Shown one piece after another: positions 37,401 through 45,970 of a stretch of 64,000 nucleotides of DNA. The notes under the pieces were generated by a model. The model was not told the DNA's origin. It ran no database searches and was given only the letters and a program-made list of their open reading frames with translations. The stretch covers positions 1 through 64,000 of the forward strand of contig JAECUM010012887.1 of NCBI GenBank assembly GCA_016617855.1, read 5' to 3'. The stretch's first letter is position 1. Every line of letters begins with the position of its first letter. The DNA comes from Megalonaias nervosa. Lineage: Eukaryota > Mollusca > Bivalvia > Unionida > Unionidae. Position numbers and translations under genes: made by a program.

Positions 37401-37708
37401 AATTCTTCACATTTCTAAACAAAATATACTATCAGTTTCTGGTTTTTTGACAATGTCTTCAATTTATAGCAACCTTTTTGGCAAGGCCACAGAGGATTTC
37501 CACAAATATATTTAATATTATGAAATTGTATACAGTAATAAGTAACTTTTTTTTTGCAGGGTTTGGAGGTACAAAATTCATCTCCTTTGAGGATCGTCAC
37601 TGGCATAGCGAATGTTTCGTCTGCTACAAGTGTCAGCAGAACATGGTCGGTCAAGGTTTCCTGATGAATGAGGGAGATATACTCTGCCCTCCCTGTGGCA
37701 GAAATTAA
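10463..37708 (+). CDS. Limpet/FHL-family LIM-only protein, 3' part of gene (five exons joined)
   Basis: Joining 10463-10663, 27024-27198, 28121-28290, 34955-35141 and 37560-37708 gives 882 bases, an open frame of 293 residues ending in TAA at 37706-37708. The product has the last zinc finger and a half of one LIM domain, then four complete LIM domains. Each has C-x2-C, W-H-x2-C, C-x2-C and C-x2-C ligands in order. This order matches vertebrate four-and-a-half-LIM (FHL) proteins and the C-terminal half of insect Limpet and nematode LIM-9. The family is known for scaffold and cofactor roles in muscle and in transcription; nothing here shows the specific partner. Introns are about 16.4, 0.9, 6.7 and 2.4 kb, all GT-AG, with phases 0, 1, 0, 1. 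The first residues (LIFSSEYTKAM) look like the middle of a Limpet/testin-type LIM domain, so the true 5' end of the long form is probably left of the window. Confidence 0.9.
10831..11085. repeat. 27-28-bp minisatellite
   Basis: About nine units of the type CTGACAGATCTGAGATATGC followed by ATGATA, beginning about 170 bases downstream of the exon A donor. Confidence 0.9.
11190..11690 (+). repeat. R2 repeat element, 3' part
   Basis: Several ~140-bp units with 'CCATCTTGAAAATCTTG' and 'TTGGTC(C/A)TAAATAAAAATGG'. It ends with the family's 3' palindrome AGTCCCTCTGAGGGACT at 11662-11678. Confidence 0.75.
11691..12530. other. Intronic sequence, nothing recognised
   Basis: AT-rich intron 1 sequence; no motif or repeat identified. 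Confidence 0.4.
12535..12727 (-). mobile_element. tRNA-related SINE, family B
   Basis: On the minus strand: GTGGCAGAGTGGTCTAAAG (A box), GTGGGTTCAAGTCTCAGG (B box), GTGAGAAAGCTTGCCAGTAG and TCAGTGGTTCTTTCTGG. Confidence 0.8.
12791..13190. repeat. 44-bp minisatellite, about nine copies
   Basis: Units read CTTGTGCTTGCAACATGAAA, TCATGGATTTGTGTAGAATT, ATCC with small changes. Confidence 0.92.
13380..13665. repeat. 58-bp minisatellite, about five copies
   Basis: Units contain CACCATGTGTAATGGACTTT and ACACTGTGACTTCCCTATGA. Confidence 0.9.
14109..14420. repeat. 45-bp minisatellite with embedded (AT)n(AC)n
   Basis: About six copies of CCATGATATGTGGCAATAAA plus CTCTTTGTACACACATAC. Between the fifth and last copy lies (AT)n at 14332-14374 followed by (AC)n to about 14389. 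Confidence 0.9.
14690..15400 (+). repeat. R1 repeat array with AGGTCA motifs
   Basis: About six units of ~115 bp with 'CCAAACTTTGTGGATGGC', 'CCTATTGATTTTGG', 'TCAAAGGTCAAGGTCA' and 'TTTCTGCACAAT' blocks, the same family as 1480-1740. Confidence 0.75.
15405..15605 (+). mobile_element. tRNA-related SINE, family B
   Basis: GTCTCAGGCTTGGCCAACAT, GTGAGAAAGCTTACCAGTAG, CTTCCAGTGGGTTGGTTGTT and the GTGTGAAAAATGGCATGAAA tail. Its 5' end overlaps the last R1 unit, so it probably inserted there. Confidence 0.8.
15955..17640 (+). repeat. R2 repeat element, about 12 units
   Basis: Tandem ~140-bp units, each with 'TTTTCACCAGAAGACTT', 'TTGGTCCTAAATGAAAATGG', 'ATATGGCCACCATGGCAGCC' and 'ATCTTGAAAATCTTGTTATT'. 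A degenerate 3' mark (CATCAGTCCCTTCAGGGG) lies at 17612-17629. No 5' mark seen. Confidence 0.8.
17641..19100. other. Intronic sequence, nothing firm
   Basis: A 64-residue open frame at 17728-17922 follows a TTTCCCTTAG, but it has no family motif and no matching donor that I trust, so it is not called an exon. Confidence 0.35.
19105..19283. mobile_element. Pogo-like MITE, intact
   Basis: Terminal inverted repeats of about 26 bp: left CAGTAGAACCTGTCTTGAAA..., right the reverse complement of CAGTAAAATTTGTCTTGAAA.... They are flanked on both sides by TA, the target-site duplication expected for Tc1/mariner/pogo elements. 179 bp with no coding capacity. A truncated relative lies at 2320-2515. Confidence 0.8.
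19331..19466. repeat. 68-bp tandem duplication
   Basis: Two nearly identical copies starting TACCATCAATAAAAGTCTCT at 19331 and 19399. Confidence 0.9.
20168..20730. repeat. ~34-bp minisatellite, about 16 copies
   Basis: Units of GGTTTTATGTTATTCAAGTA followed by AGACACAGAGTTA, with substitutions and small indels. Confidence 0.92.
20731..22020. other. Intronic sequence, nothing recognised
   Basis: No gene or repeat unit identified. Confidence 0.4.
22026..23280 (+). repeat. R2 element with both end marks
   Basis: 5' mark GGCCAGAAGAGCTTATG at about 22040, then ~140-bp units with 'CCATCTTGAAAATCTTGTTA', and the 3' palindrome AGTCCCTTTGAGGGACT at 23261-23277. A SINE has inserted in the middle. 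Confidence 0.8.
22736..23003 (+). mobile_element. tRNA-related SINE, family A (5' truncated)
   Basis: It shares 'CATTAAGAGGTTAGTGCTA', 'CCTGGTGTCAGGATAATGTG', 'GCCCCAGTGCTAGACATCAC' and the AAATCCAAATCACACACA tail with the copies at 30489, 32941 and 61828. The tRNA head is missing, and the tail runs into a (CA)n tract. Confidence 0.85.
23281..24975. other. Intronic sequence, nothing firm
   Basis: A further degraded R2-like stretch with a (C)12 run near 23420 is present until about 23500; the rest is AT-rich without recognised features. Confidence 0.35.
24976..25046. repeat. 35-bp exact tandem duplication
   Basis: Two copies of CCAGAATGCCAGAGGTCCCT and the following A-rich 15 bases, at 24977 and 25012. 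Confidence 0.92.
25187..25435. repeat. Two (TA)n microsatellites
   Basis: (TA)n at 25187-25254 and 25384-25435, separated by about 130 bases of AT-rich sequence. Confidence 0.95.
25436..26767. other. Intronic sequence, nothing recognised
   Basis: No coding motif, RNA gene or repeat identified. Confidence 0.4.
26768..26890. repeat. Exact 60-bp tandem duplication upstream of exon B
   Basis: 26768-26827 and 26828-26887 are identical, starting TCATTTCTGGGAAAAAATAA. It ends 133 bases before exon B. Confidence 0.95.
27024..27198 (+). CDS. Limpet/FHL exon B
   Basis: The acceptor is TTTCCATTGCAG ending at 27023; the donor is GGAG^GTAAGA at 27199. The exon enters in phase 0 and leaves in phase 1 (58 codons plus one base). 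It supplies W-H-E-F-C, F-K-C-V-E-C and C-A-D-C, completing the LIM domain begun in exon A, then R-C-D-G-C, which opens the next one. The opening DLSYKDRHWHE strongly resembles the same place in vertebrate FHL2 (from memory of the family). An exact 60-bp tandem duplication lies about 135 bases upstream in the intron. Confidence 0.92.
28121..28290 (+). CDS. Limpet/FHL exon C
   Basis: The acceptor is TATTTTTTAG ending at 28120 and the donor is AATGAG^GTAAGA at 28291. It enters in phase 1 (two bases finish a Gly codon) and leaves in phase 0. It encodes W-H-E-Q-C, C-M-V-C, SFIPRDQE and C-V-P-C, finishing the LIM domain opened in exon B, then R-C-S-K-C, opening the next. It is separated from exon B by a 922-bp intron, the shortest of the gene. 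Confidence 0.92.
28291..30040. other. Intron 3, left part: nothing recognised
   Basis: A 94-residue open frame on the minus strand at 29114-29398 has no recognised motif. No other feature seen. Confidence 0.35.
30048..30480 (+). pseudogene. Possible 5' (gag-like) part of the retroelement relic
   Basis: Two overlapping open frames (30048-30290, 30136-30513) rich in Pro, Ser, Gln and His, unlike the surrounding AT-rich intron in base composition. The position, directly before the RNase H and recombinase relic and in the same orientation, suggests the leading open frame of that element. There is no diagnostic motif. Confidence 0.3.
30489..30803 (+). mobile_element. tRNA-related SINE, family A (full length)
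   Basis: Head GACCACTCTGGTGGCC, A box TGGCCTAAGTGGTTAGAGC, B box GGTTCGAACCC, body CATTAAGAGGTTAGTGCTAG and CCTGGTGTCAGGATAATG, tail AAATCCAAATCACACACAC. A 7-base GTACACC occurs just before and just after, a likely target-site duplication. It is inserted within the retroelement relic. Confidence 0.9.
30850..32925 (+). mobile_element. Tyrosine-recombinase (DIRS/Ngaro-like) retroelement relic, plus copy
   Basis: Near 30890 a broken frame reads LISTDTSTTGMG, an RNase H active-site pattern (TDxS..GxG). Near 31955 a frame reads TNTVKAYSSMIS, as at the N-terminus of DIRS-type tyrosine recombinases. At 32249-32440 an open frame gives LTRYLQWTKSIRRGRSS, then FSLADIIQAVG, both recombinase C-terminal landmarks but with the middle (HxxR region) deleted. 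The 3' terminal region 32640-32830 matches the reverse complement of 49700-49912. Many stops and frameshifts make it dead. No reverse transcriptase was recognised. Confidence 0.65.
32941..33256 (-). mobile_element. tRNA-related SINE, family A (full length, minus)
   Basis: The reverse complement of the 30489-30803 type, including both tRNA-like boxes. It is flanked by a perfect 15-bp target-site duplication, TCTTGGCAAGCAGAG, at 32926-32940 and 33257-33271. Confidence 0.93.
33272..34954. other. Intron 3, right part
   Basis: No gene seen. Around 33530-33660 there is text typical of dispersed bivalve repeats (TGAAATTTGGTGG; ATCACTGTGACC), but no clear boundaries. Confidence 0.35.
34955..35141 (+). 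CDS. Limpet/FHL exon D
   Basis: The acceptor TTTCCATTGCAG ends at 34954 (the same 12 bases as at exon B); the donor is ACAG^GTGTGT at 35142, a weaker match than the other donors. It enters in phase 0 and leaves in phase 1. It supplies GGVAYKNMPWHREC, C-T-N-C, FTSRDEKPFC and A-D-C for one LIM domain, then K-C-C-R-C for the last. The GG-V-x-Y motif before the W-H ligands is typical of FHL LIM3. Confidence 0.92.
35217..37260 (+). repeat. R2 element, ~2 kb, both end marks, about 13 units
   Basis: 5' mark GACCAGGAGAGCTTATG at 35230-35246. Tandem units average about 140 bp, with the TTGGTCCT-type box at roughly 35580, 35719, 35858, 35999, 36163, 36307, 36786, 36910 and 37048. 3' mark AGTCCCATTGAGGGAAT at 37243-37259. 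It fills most of intron 4. Confidence 0.85.
37560..37708 (+). CDS. Limpet/FHL exon E (terminal coding exon)
   Basis: The acceptor is CTTTTTTTTTTGCAG ending at 37559. Two bases complete a Gly codon, then the frame runs to TAA at 37706-37708. It encodes W-H-S-E-C, C-Y-K-C, GQGFLMNEGDILC and P-P-C-G-R-N, the last LIM domain, ending just after the final zinc ligand as in FHL proteins. Confidence 0.93.
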
Positions 37709-39260
37709 AGGATCTCTCACAAAGAAATTTTATCTTAAATTAATCTCACAAATGTATGTTTATTACTTATTTGCAGAGTAAGATATTTACTAGTCTTCCA
37801 AAGTTAACTGTCAAATATGGACATTTCAAAAGCTCCTCAAGTCATCTTGCCTGCAATAAAAGTTGTAAGCTGCAATTCATATATATATAGCTTTTAACAT
37901 TCGACTAGCATCTAACATGATTACTCCCCACAAAAGAATTCAAAATAGCCGTAATTCTTATTTATGTCAATGGACTGATCTAAGACCATGTGTATAGGTT
38001 TAATGCCAGGTCAAATAGTCACAGGTCAAGATCATGTTTGGTCAAGGTCATGGGGGTTGCAAGCTGTGTCAGCTATAGATGTGATCCCCATTGTTTTAAA
38101 GCATACATTTAGAACAAGGATAGGTTGAATTTTTCCCCCTTTGATAGTGCAATTTAGTTTTTAAATGGCTGCCTTACAGTGTAAACTACATTGGGTTGTG
38201 TAAGCTAGATACACTGTATGTAGAAGACAGTGGTATTTTGTGCAGTGTTTAATAGTTTTTCATGTATTATCTTCCATTAAACCACTTTTAGTCATAGGAA
38301 CAAACCTGTATATCTAGCATTATCATAATACAACTTGTACTAGTAATTAAATTTTGATATTTTTCTATCTTTGAAAGAAATCAAACTTACGGCAAAAGTA
38401 CATGCATAACATTCACATACTGAAATAGAAGCGTCTTTACACAGGTTGTAGCTTTCAGTATTTGGGGGAAATAATTTCCAGGTATCGACAGGATCAATTT
38501 CTACAATTAATTTATCTTGTTCTGATAACAAAGTTAAATGTTTTCCCACACCCCCTAATACATAGACATCTAACTTCATTGTTAGATTTTGTGTAAGAAA
38601 GACTTGACCATTTTTGTGAGAATGGATGTCAATTTTAGCATATGCTTAATGTATCGTCTTCCAGGTGTAAAAATGTATCTAGTTTAGTAAGCATATGTCA
38701 TAGACACAAGAGAAAGCACCGAGGACAATTTTAAAAAGAAATTTTACAGCAGTATTTATATGTATTTCTGTATACAAGTAACATGAAAGAAACCTTTAAG
38801 CAGCAAAATAACCATTTTAGCTTTCCAATTTATAGCGCTTGTGCATAAAATAAGCATTTTTTTCTCTCAGATTTTAAGATATTTTTGAAGGTGTCATCTG
38901 GTTATGAATGTATCTTCTAACTGAATGCTTGCAAGCAGTTTTCTTCTGTAAAACTTGTTTTTAACAAATTAACTGCAAACCAGTACCCAGTGTACAATAA
39001 TGTACATTTTGTTCTTGTAGAGGTCCAATAGTTTTACCACCAAACATTTGGGTACAAGCTTAATGTTATGTAATGATCAGGATTTCATGTCAAATTATTA
39101 CATTTCAAAACTGATGCTGTGATGATAGTTGGTTTTTATTATTGTTGACATATTTATATTTGTTCTGGAAAGTATATTATTATGAGTCCTATAATGAGAA
39201 TCGTGCCCTTTTTACAAAAATTTGTACCAATGAAGTTAATAAATAAAAACTGCTTCACTT
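37709..39260 (+). other. Probable 3' UTR of the Limpet/FHL gene
   Basis: There are no recognisable coding segments. AATAAA signals occur at 37855-37860 (about 150 bases after the stop) and as overlapping copies at 39239-39248; further ones lie near 40975 and 41574. Which is used cannot be decided from sequence. A short AGGTCA-type repeat fragment (about 37980-38060) lies inside. Confidence 0.45.
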
Positions 39261-39767
39261 ACCAGTCAGTTGGAAAATTTAACTAGAGTGAGAGGGAAAT
39301 TTCAGGTGGGCAAGAGGGGCTGATGTAGTTCTTTCATTGGTAGGAGGTGGATTTGTTAAATGAATAAGGCTGCTACTACATGTCAAATTAAAGCCACTGT
39401 TGCCATAGTTTGACATCCTTGACCAAAGAGACATCGAACATATAAAACACTTTTACTGGCAAGAGAGGAGATACATTTTTAAGAAATGTAATTTGTAAGT
39501 TATTGATAGTCCCTCATATGGTACCCACAATAAATGAATGAAAGAGTATTTTTATTGAAGATAAATTTTTTCTTTGCATGACCAATTTCAGTCAATGATG
39601 TTTATAAATCAATTTCTTTTGTATAATGAATGACATGAAGGTGTCTTTTGTAGAAGATTGTCCTTTATATGGAGTGACCACGAATCTCTTGTTTTTCCAA
39701 TAGTAACTAATGCAGTTTAGCATTAGTATTCACTGATACGACGGCATAACATGGTTGCAGCAAACTG

Positions 39768-40413
39768 ATAAATACTGATGTGAAAGCACTATATTTTTTG
39801 AGCAGGCAAACAGTAACTAGAAGACATGACATATTTACAGAAAACAAACAGTTGTGAAGGCATGACATGTTTAGAGCAAACACTGATGTAAAGACATGAC
39901 ATGTTTAGAGCAAACACTATTGTGAAAGCATGACATGTTTACAGTGAACAAATAAACTTATGTGAAGGCATATGTTTAGCACAGACAAACATTAATGTAA
40001 GACCATGACATGTTTAGCGCAAACACTGATGTGAAGGCATGACATGTTTAGAGCAGATAAAATGGTGAAAAGGCATTACCTGTTTAGAGCAAACACTGAT
40101 GTGAAGGCAAAACATGTGTAAAGCAAACATGATATGAAGTCATGACATGCTTAGAGCAGACAAACTGGTGAAAAGGCATGACCTGTTTAGAGCAAACACT
40201 ATGTGAAGGCAAAATGTGTAAAGCAAACATGATGTGAAGTCATGACATGTTTAGAGTAGAAAAACACTGATGTGAAGTCATTACATGTTTAGAGTAGAAA
40301 AACACTGATGTGAAGTCATGTCACATTTAGAGCAGACAAACACTGATGTAAAGTCGTGACATGTTTAGAGCAGACAAACACTGATGTGAGAGCATGACAT
40401 GTTTAGGGCAAAG
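39768..40413. repeat. ~39-bp minisatellite, about 16 copies
   Basis: Units combine GACATGTTTAGAGCAAACAC and TGATGTGAAGGCAT with many substitutions. Confidence 0.9.
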
Positions 40414-42740
40414 ACTAAAGAATCTTCTACATGACAGTTTCACATTTACAGTGTTGTAACCATGTTTAGTATTCTTTATTGGCATTGAGCAAATATGTTG
40501 GGACAAAATGGGTCCACTTTCCATGTTAGACAATACTCATGTAAAGGACAGTTTTGTATGAATTTTCTTTACGATTCTGAATTTCCTTGATATAGATGTA
40601 TCATTTATGGCAGACTTAACAATTGTCAGTGCATTGTTTAAGTATTTGTTATATTTATCTGAATTCTTAAAGCAATGCTTGCATTTCAAGCTCCATACTT
40701 GATATGGACTGTGTGTTTTTGTGTTCAGCTTTTGCTTGGATAAAAATGGATTGTAAATTTTGTACATTGATGTAGAAGGGATTGTTTTCATATGAGAATG
40801 TTTGACACAAATTTCATAGTTGTATTAAAAGAATACATTATTTGCATGATTCAAAAGATATAGTTATATCCTTAAAGAAATTGGGTTGACTGTGATATCA
40901 TTTTTATCTTTGGTATCGATAGGATGGCATTTCTTGTATATGCAGTTGAAGTTACAGAAACTGAACAATCAATCAAATAAATGTTTTTATTCAAATGCTG
41001 TGAGAATCTGTTCCACCTTGGAATAGTAGATGACAAAACTGTAATTTTCATGTTTAATGCTTTGGGAGCAATATGCCTGAGAAACTGTTTGGGGTTTTTT
41101 GTTGTCTTTTTTTTGCAGTTAGAAAAGTGACTGATTTCTGAAATATTTTTGAGGCACATAAGTCATCCTAGTGTTCTCTCTTGAACTTAAAGTCATGAGG
41201 TTATGCAGTTGTATTTGTGACAAGAAGAGCACAGGTTTGGTTCCCACTGTTAGCCTGATCAGCTAATGTATGTGTGACCTTGGGTAAGGCACTTTACACC
41301 ACCTGTATTGGCACATGCAACTTCAGTGTTACTGTGCTTTAAAAACACAGAAAAACCAAACCAGACTTCATGTGAACTTGATTATGACCAGCATATGCTA
41401 GTGTTTAACACAACAAAGTGAGAAAATGTGATTTGTGAAAATTCAGTAATGTGAGTTGGAAAACTGAACTCTGTGCAAATTGGTATGCCGATAAATGAAG
41501 TAAACTCATAACTGTACTGCACTTCTTACACTTGCATTTATTCAGAGACAAGACAGTATTCTGAAACCGCAATTAATAAAAGAAAACTAAATTCTAGACA
41601 AGTTGATGGGTGAAGCTGTGCATCATAACTATGTAAACTTTTCTAACATTAATGTTAAATACATTGTTAATTGCCATCTGGTTTCCTTGAAAATTAGATT
41701 AAACCAAAAAGGAGATTACATAAGACCCATTTATACAGGAAAGAAAGTATTATAAAGTTACATCTATTGCAATTAATGTGTAAAAAAAAAGTCAGCTAAA
41801 TGAAATATTACTGTAAAACTAAAAAGCTTTCGGTTGGCTTTCTGCCATTTGCAATGCATAAGCTTGTTTATTCAGCTGTATGTACATCATGTCTTTGCCA
41901 TTAACCTATATTGTTAAAAAAATGTGTTAGAATCTTTATTAAAATGATATTTTCACATACCCACTTTATATGGAGATCGGAAGAATACCCATCAGTGGTC
42001 ATGCTCTGGATGCTTTAAACCCATCAAGTTGCAGGACTCGGAAAGTATGTCGAGACAGTGGACACATACTACCATTAAATGTAAATGCACAAGTACACTG
42101 AATGATAAAGCTTAAGTTGTTTGAAAGGACCTATTGATTCTCCATTATGGAAATAGTGAGGTCATCAGAACATAATTTGGATTGGTGAATGGGTGATCCT
42201 AATATAATGCAGTTGTGATTTTAATTAGACTTATGTGTTTTTATTGTTAAATGAATTTCTCATTATAAATGTATTATTTTTCACTGAGTGTTTTCTCTAC
42301 TGTAGCATCAGATAGTCAGACAGTACAATAGTGACATTGTTTGAGTCAATAATTATTTCCTTGATATTTATTAAAGCTTTCTAAAACTGTAATGCAGTAT
42401 TTAGTTTCTTAATTTATAGATGCACAAGTTGAAGTTTTATTCCATAGTAATACCATTATGTAATCTACCTGCTTGCTCAGTTAACTCCCTCAGCAAGGGG
42501 GAAGGGTGACAGACTTCAAACTGATTCCTTGGAAAAAGTTGCTCTCTACAATTTTGCATTTTGCATAGAGTTTGAATTCAAAGAAAAATAATTTCCCAAG
42601 TTTACTCACTGGTTATCCTGGCTGTTTAAAAAAAGATGTATATCTTTGGTATTGTTAAATAACTTTTAATTCCCTTTAATTTTGGTGTATGATTGATGTA
42701 ATTTGGGTTATAGAGTATACAGTCTGACCTTACTTCAGGT

Positions 42741-42741
<1 letters not shown>
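40414..42741. other. Intergenic or distal 3' UTR; little recognised
   Basis: A SINE-like segment lies at about 41215-41365 (GGTTTGGTTCCCACTG; CTTGGGTAAGGCACTTTACA), matching the general pattern of tRNA-related SINE heads. Otherwise no gene or repeat recognised. Two AATAAA signals (about 40975, 41574) could serve an extended transcript. Confidence 0.4.
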
Positions 42742-42782
<41 letters not shown>

Positions 42783-42793
42783 AAAAAAAAAAA
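42742..42793. repeat. Poly(A) tract
   Basis: A run of about 39 A, then GG, then a further A run. It is compatible with the 3' tail of a retroposed sequence, but no source transcript or duplication was recognised upstream. Confidence 0.9.
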
Positions 42794-43042
42794 GCAGAAG
42801 CCTATGACTTTTTTCTCTTTTTCCTTTCAATAACTGCTAAAGTTAATGTACTTTGGACTAGTTCATGCTGGGGATTTTTAACACATGGGAGCGGCTATTT
42901 GGATCAGCTGTGTGCTTAGATCATGCACAACTACAACATCTACAGAAATTTCAGCCACAGTACATGAAAGTAATATGGAGGTATGCCAAAATGATCTCTT
43001 ACTGTTCATATTGCAAATGCAAACAACTTCACTTTACACCCT

Positions 43043-43200
43043 GTCAGAAGTCCATAATATCTGTGGAGGATAGCCAACGGGTGTCATCTTTCAATCAACC
43101 AGACATACCTAATATCTTTGCAGCGCAGCCAAAGGGTATCAACCAGAAGTCCATAATAGCTGTGGAGCTCTGCCAAAGGGTGTCATCGTTCAATCAACTA
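43043..43200. repeat. ~98-bp partial duplication
   Basis: CAGAAGTCCATAATATCTGT...GGGTGTCATCTTTCAATCAA recurs near 43142 with changes. It lies in a 122-residue open frame (42865-43233) that shows no family motif and is not called a gene. Confidence 0.6.
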
Positions 43201-44044
43201 TTGCATAACAGATTCCACTTCACCAGTTTGTGACCTACACATTTCGGTGGCTGGACAAAAGCTTGTCCGAAAGAATAGGGCAAAGAGAAGAATTTACCAT
43301 AAAACAGATACAATTTCACTCCACATTTTACACATTTTGCATTGAGTTTCATGAAATTCACAATATATTTAAGATTATTGTTTCAAAGACAGAGAATCGG
43401 TCAAAATGGAATGCATCAGTTTTAAATAATTTGTTTATGCAAATAAGTAGACAGAGCAGTGTTTTTCTGAGGGGTCCATATCTGCCCCTAGATTTACATA
43501 AACTTTCACAAAAATCTGTCAACCCTTATGATTTGACTACAAGTTTTACTAAAAATGACCCTTAAATTTTGGACTTGTGGAATAATAAAAAAATTTTTAC
43601 AAATCCAGATATTGACTCATCTGGATCCAGATTTTCACATCAGATTCATTGGAGTTAGGGAACCAGATTAACTTTACAGGAGTACCTGTGATGTTTTAAT
43701 TATCCCATGTTTTTCATGCAAAATGCCTTCACGGTACAGCTTTTGCTTTTATGTAACAACATTAGCTATAAATGTCATCCATCGAACAAAACCATGTCCA
43801 AGGCAAAAGAGACAATCAGTCTCCTAGAAAGTTAAAACAAAACAGAACAAAATAGAAAGGAATATTCAGGTTCTTGGCCATGCTTGGAGAAAAGCTACAA
43901 AGGTAACATTTAAATTTATTGGGCAGCATGTCTTCTCGATTTAAGTACTGCTTATGGAGTTGAGATGACTGCCAGAGCAACTACATGGAATTAAAATGCA
44001 ACAAAGATTACACTGAGGTGAGATCTAGCAAGCCGTTGACCTCT

Positions 44045-44395
44045 ATCAATTACAAAATGTGCCACAGGGACTAGTCACAACTTTCATGCCCACAATATGT
44101 GCCCCACGAACTAGTTACTATTACAATACGTGCCACAGTTATTACATTTATGTACACATTATGTGCCTCAGGGATTAGTCACTACTTTCACCTCCACAAA
44201 ATGTGCCACAGGGACTCATCATTATTATGCCTACAGTATTTGTTCCACAGATTAGTTACTACTTTCATGTCCACAATACATGCCACAGTTACTGCTCATT
44301 ACATTTATGTACACTATTAGCATCTCCACAGAATGAGTCACAGGGACTAGTCACTTCTTTCATCTCCACAGTACATGTCACAGGAGTGGTGAGGT
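44045..44395. repeat. ~48-bp degenerate minisatellite
   Basis: Repeats of ATGTGCCACAGGGACTAGTC and ACTACTTTCATGTCCACAA; about seven copies. Confidence 0.8.
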
Positions 44396-45450
44396 TAAGA
44401 GAAGAAAAAAAAACCCCAAGAGAATTAATTTTTGTGTCAGTGATGAGCTTGGAAATATCCTGCACACTATATTAATTAATGAACAAGAAATGCTGTGACA
44501 AAATGAAAACTACCCTCTTTTATTAAAGAATTATCACACAAAAACCCCTGACAATACTTGTTTTTCTCAACAGTGGTACTGACTTGAAGGGTATTAAAAA
44601 CAATCAACAAAATTAGGTCTGTTAATGTAGTACATATGCTAATGGTGATTTTGTTTTATTCAAGAAATTGTGTATATATTCGATATCATGTAAAAAAAAA
44701 AAATCTCTTCCAATACAGAAGAATAAAAATATACATTTGATTCTGTATTGGTGCAGTACAGACCTGACCCCATTTTAACTCACCTTCTCCTCAGATTAGG
44801 ATTTTAGTTAATAACAATGTATGTGTTAGATGCGAAGACAGTGGAAAAGATGCAAAATCAGTCATTTCAAAACTGAACAAACAAAAACCTTTTAAGTCTT
44901 GAAAAGAGCTTAGGTATTCCTCAGATTTATGGAAATTCTCAAAAATTTCCGAGATAAAACAAGTCTTTTGTATCAATAGAATCAAAGATATTGTGATCTC
45001 CTTTTAACCTGTGATGCCTGATGAATGTTAATGAAAATTCACTGTAGGTGAACCAAGCAATAAGAAAGATATTTAAGAATCTCGGTCTGAGAGAGAAAGT
45101 TTGAAATGTTTAGTGAAATTGGGACCTGACGAGTTTCTTTGCACCATTTGACAGTGATTGAATACATACCAGGAACTAATACCTGTCAAATTTATTAATT
45201 AGTCCAGGAATTCATGTAGGTTAAAAAAACAACTAGTCGCAATGAGATTTTAGAAGTCCCACAAAAGGTAGTTTCTCTGTAAGCAAATCCTGGTATCTTG
45301 TAGTAGTAGCCATTTGCAATACTCTGTAGCTAATCAGATCTCATGCCATCTGGTCCTGGTCATTAAGACATCTGATCATTGTGTTTGTGCACAAAAAGCA
45401 AATATACTCATGACCAGGAACATATTTGCTTAAATCCTGTGATGCAGGTT
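44396..45450. other. Intergenic gap between convergent genes
   Basis: No gene or repeat recognised. Confidence 0.4.
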
Positions 45451-45469
45451 GAAATTTCATTTTAACTGA

Positions 45470-45475
45470 TTTATT
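45470..45475 (-). promoter_or_regulatory. Candidate poly(A) signal of DHX33-like gene
   Basis: AATAAA on the minus strand, about 420 bases beyond the stop codon and the first clear signal in a plausible range. It marks a likely 3' UTR of roughly 45450-45891. Confidence 0.4.
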
Positions 45476-45891
45476 TATAGAATTTCTACCCATGACCGAA
45501 CAGATAGGGTTGAAACCATTTCTTTCTTTTTCCTTTTTTTTTCTTTTCTTGTTCCCCAAGTTTTTCTGGCCTCTGGCTACAGGACAAGCATAAAAGTTAA
45601 ACACTGCATAGTTCAAGAGTGCACACGGAATATTTAGCAGCTAATGCACCAATTTTTGAGGGGGAGGGCAATGATTTTTCCCATCTTTTTAAAATATTCA
45701 CTATTCAATGTACAAAATGCCAAAATCAATGGTGCATGTTCAACCACCCTCCTTCATATAAAATATGTCTTGTTATTTAGGTATGGATCAATATAGTAGC
45801 ATGTCACTGTGGTAACAGATGAAACTGAATATTGCACTGTTCCCATAGAAATTGTGCATGTTGTCAATATCCTGACAGACTGATCCAATGT

Positions 45892-45970
45892 TCATCTTCC
45901 AGGTTTCTTGTTTCTGAAGTAATTTGGAGCTGTTTCATATAACCATTCTGCATCAATTACACATAAGTCC
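45892..45970 (-). CDS. DHX33: DHX33-like terminal exon
   Basis: The acceptor TTTCACTTCCAG precedes 45970. One base finishes Arg, then D-L-C-V-I-D-A-E-W-L-Y-E-T-A-P-N-Y-F-R and a short basic tail (KKPGR) before TGA at 45894-45892. It matches the DLCVVDAEWLYEAAP.YF end of vertebrate DHX33 (from memory), with a tail of similar length. Confidence 0.92.

Noticed and set aside
42865..43565. Two fairly long open frames (122 and 111 residues) that might form a gene
   Set aside because: No family motif; part of the first is an internal duplication, and the second is unremarkable AT-rich sequence.
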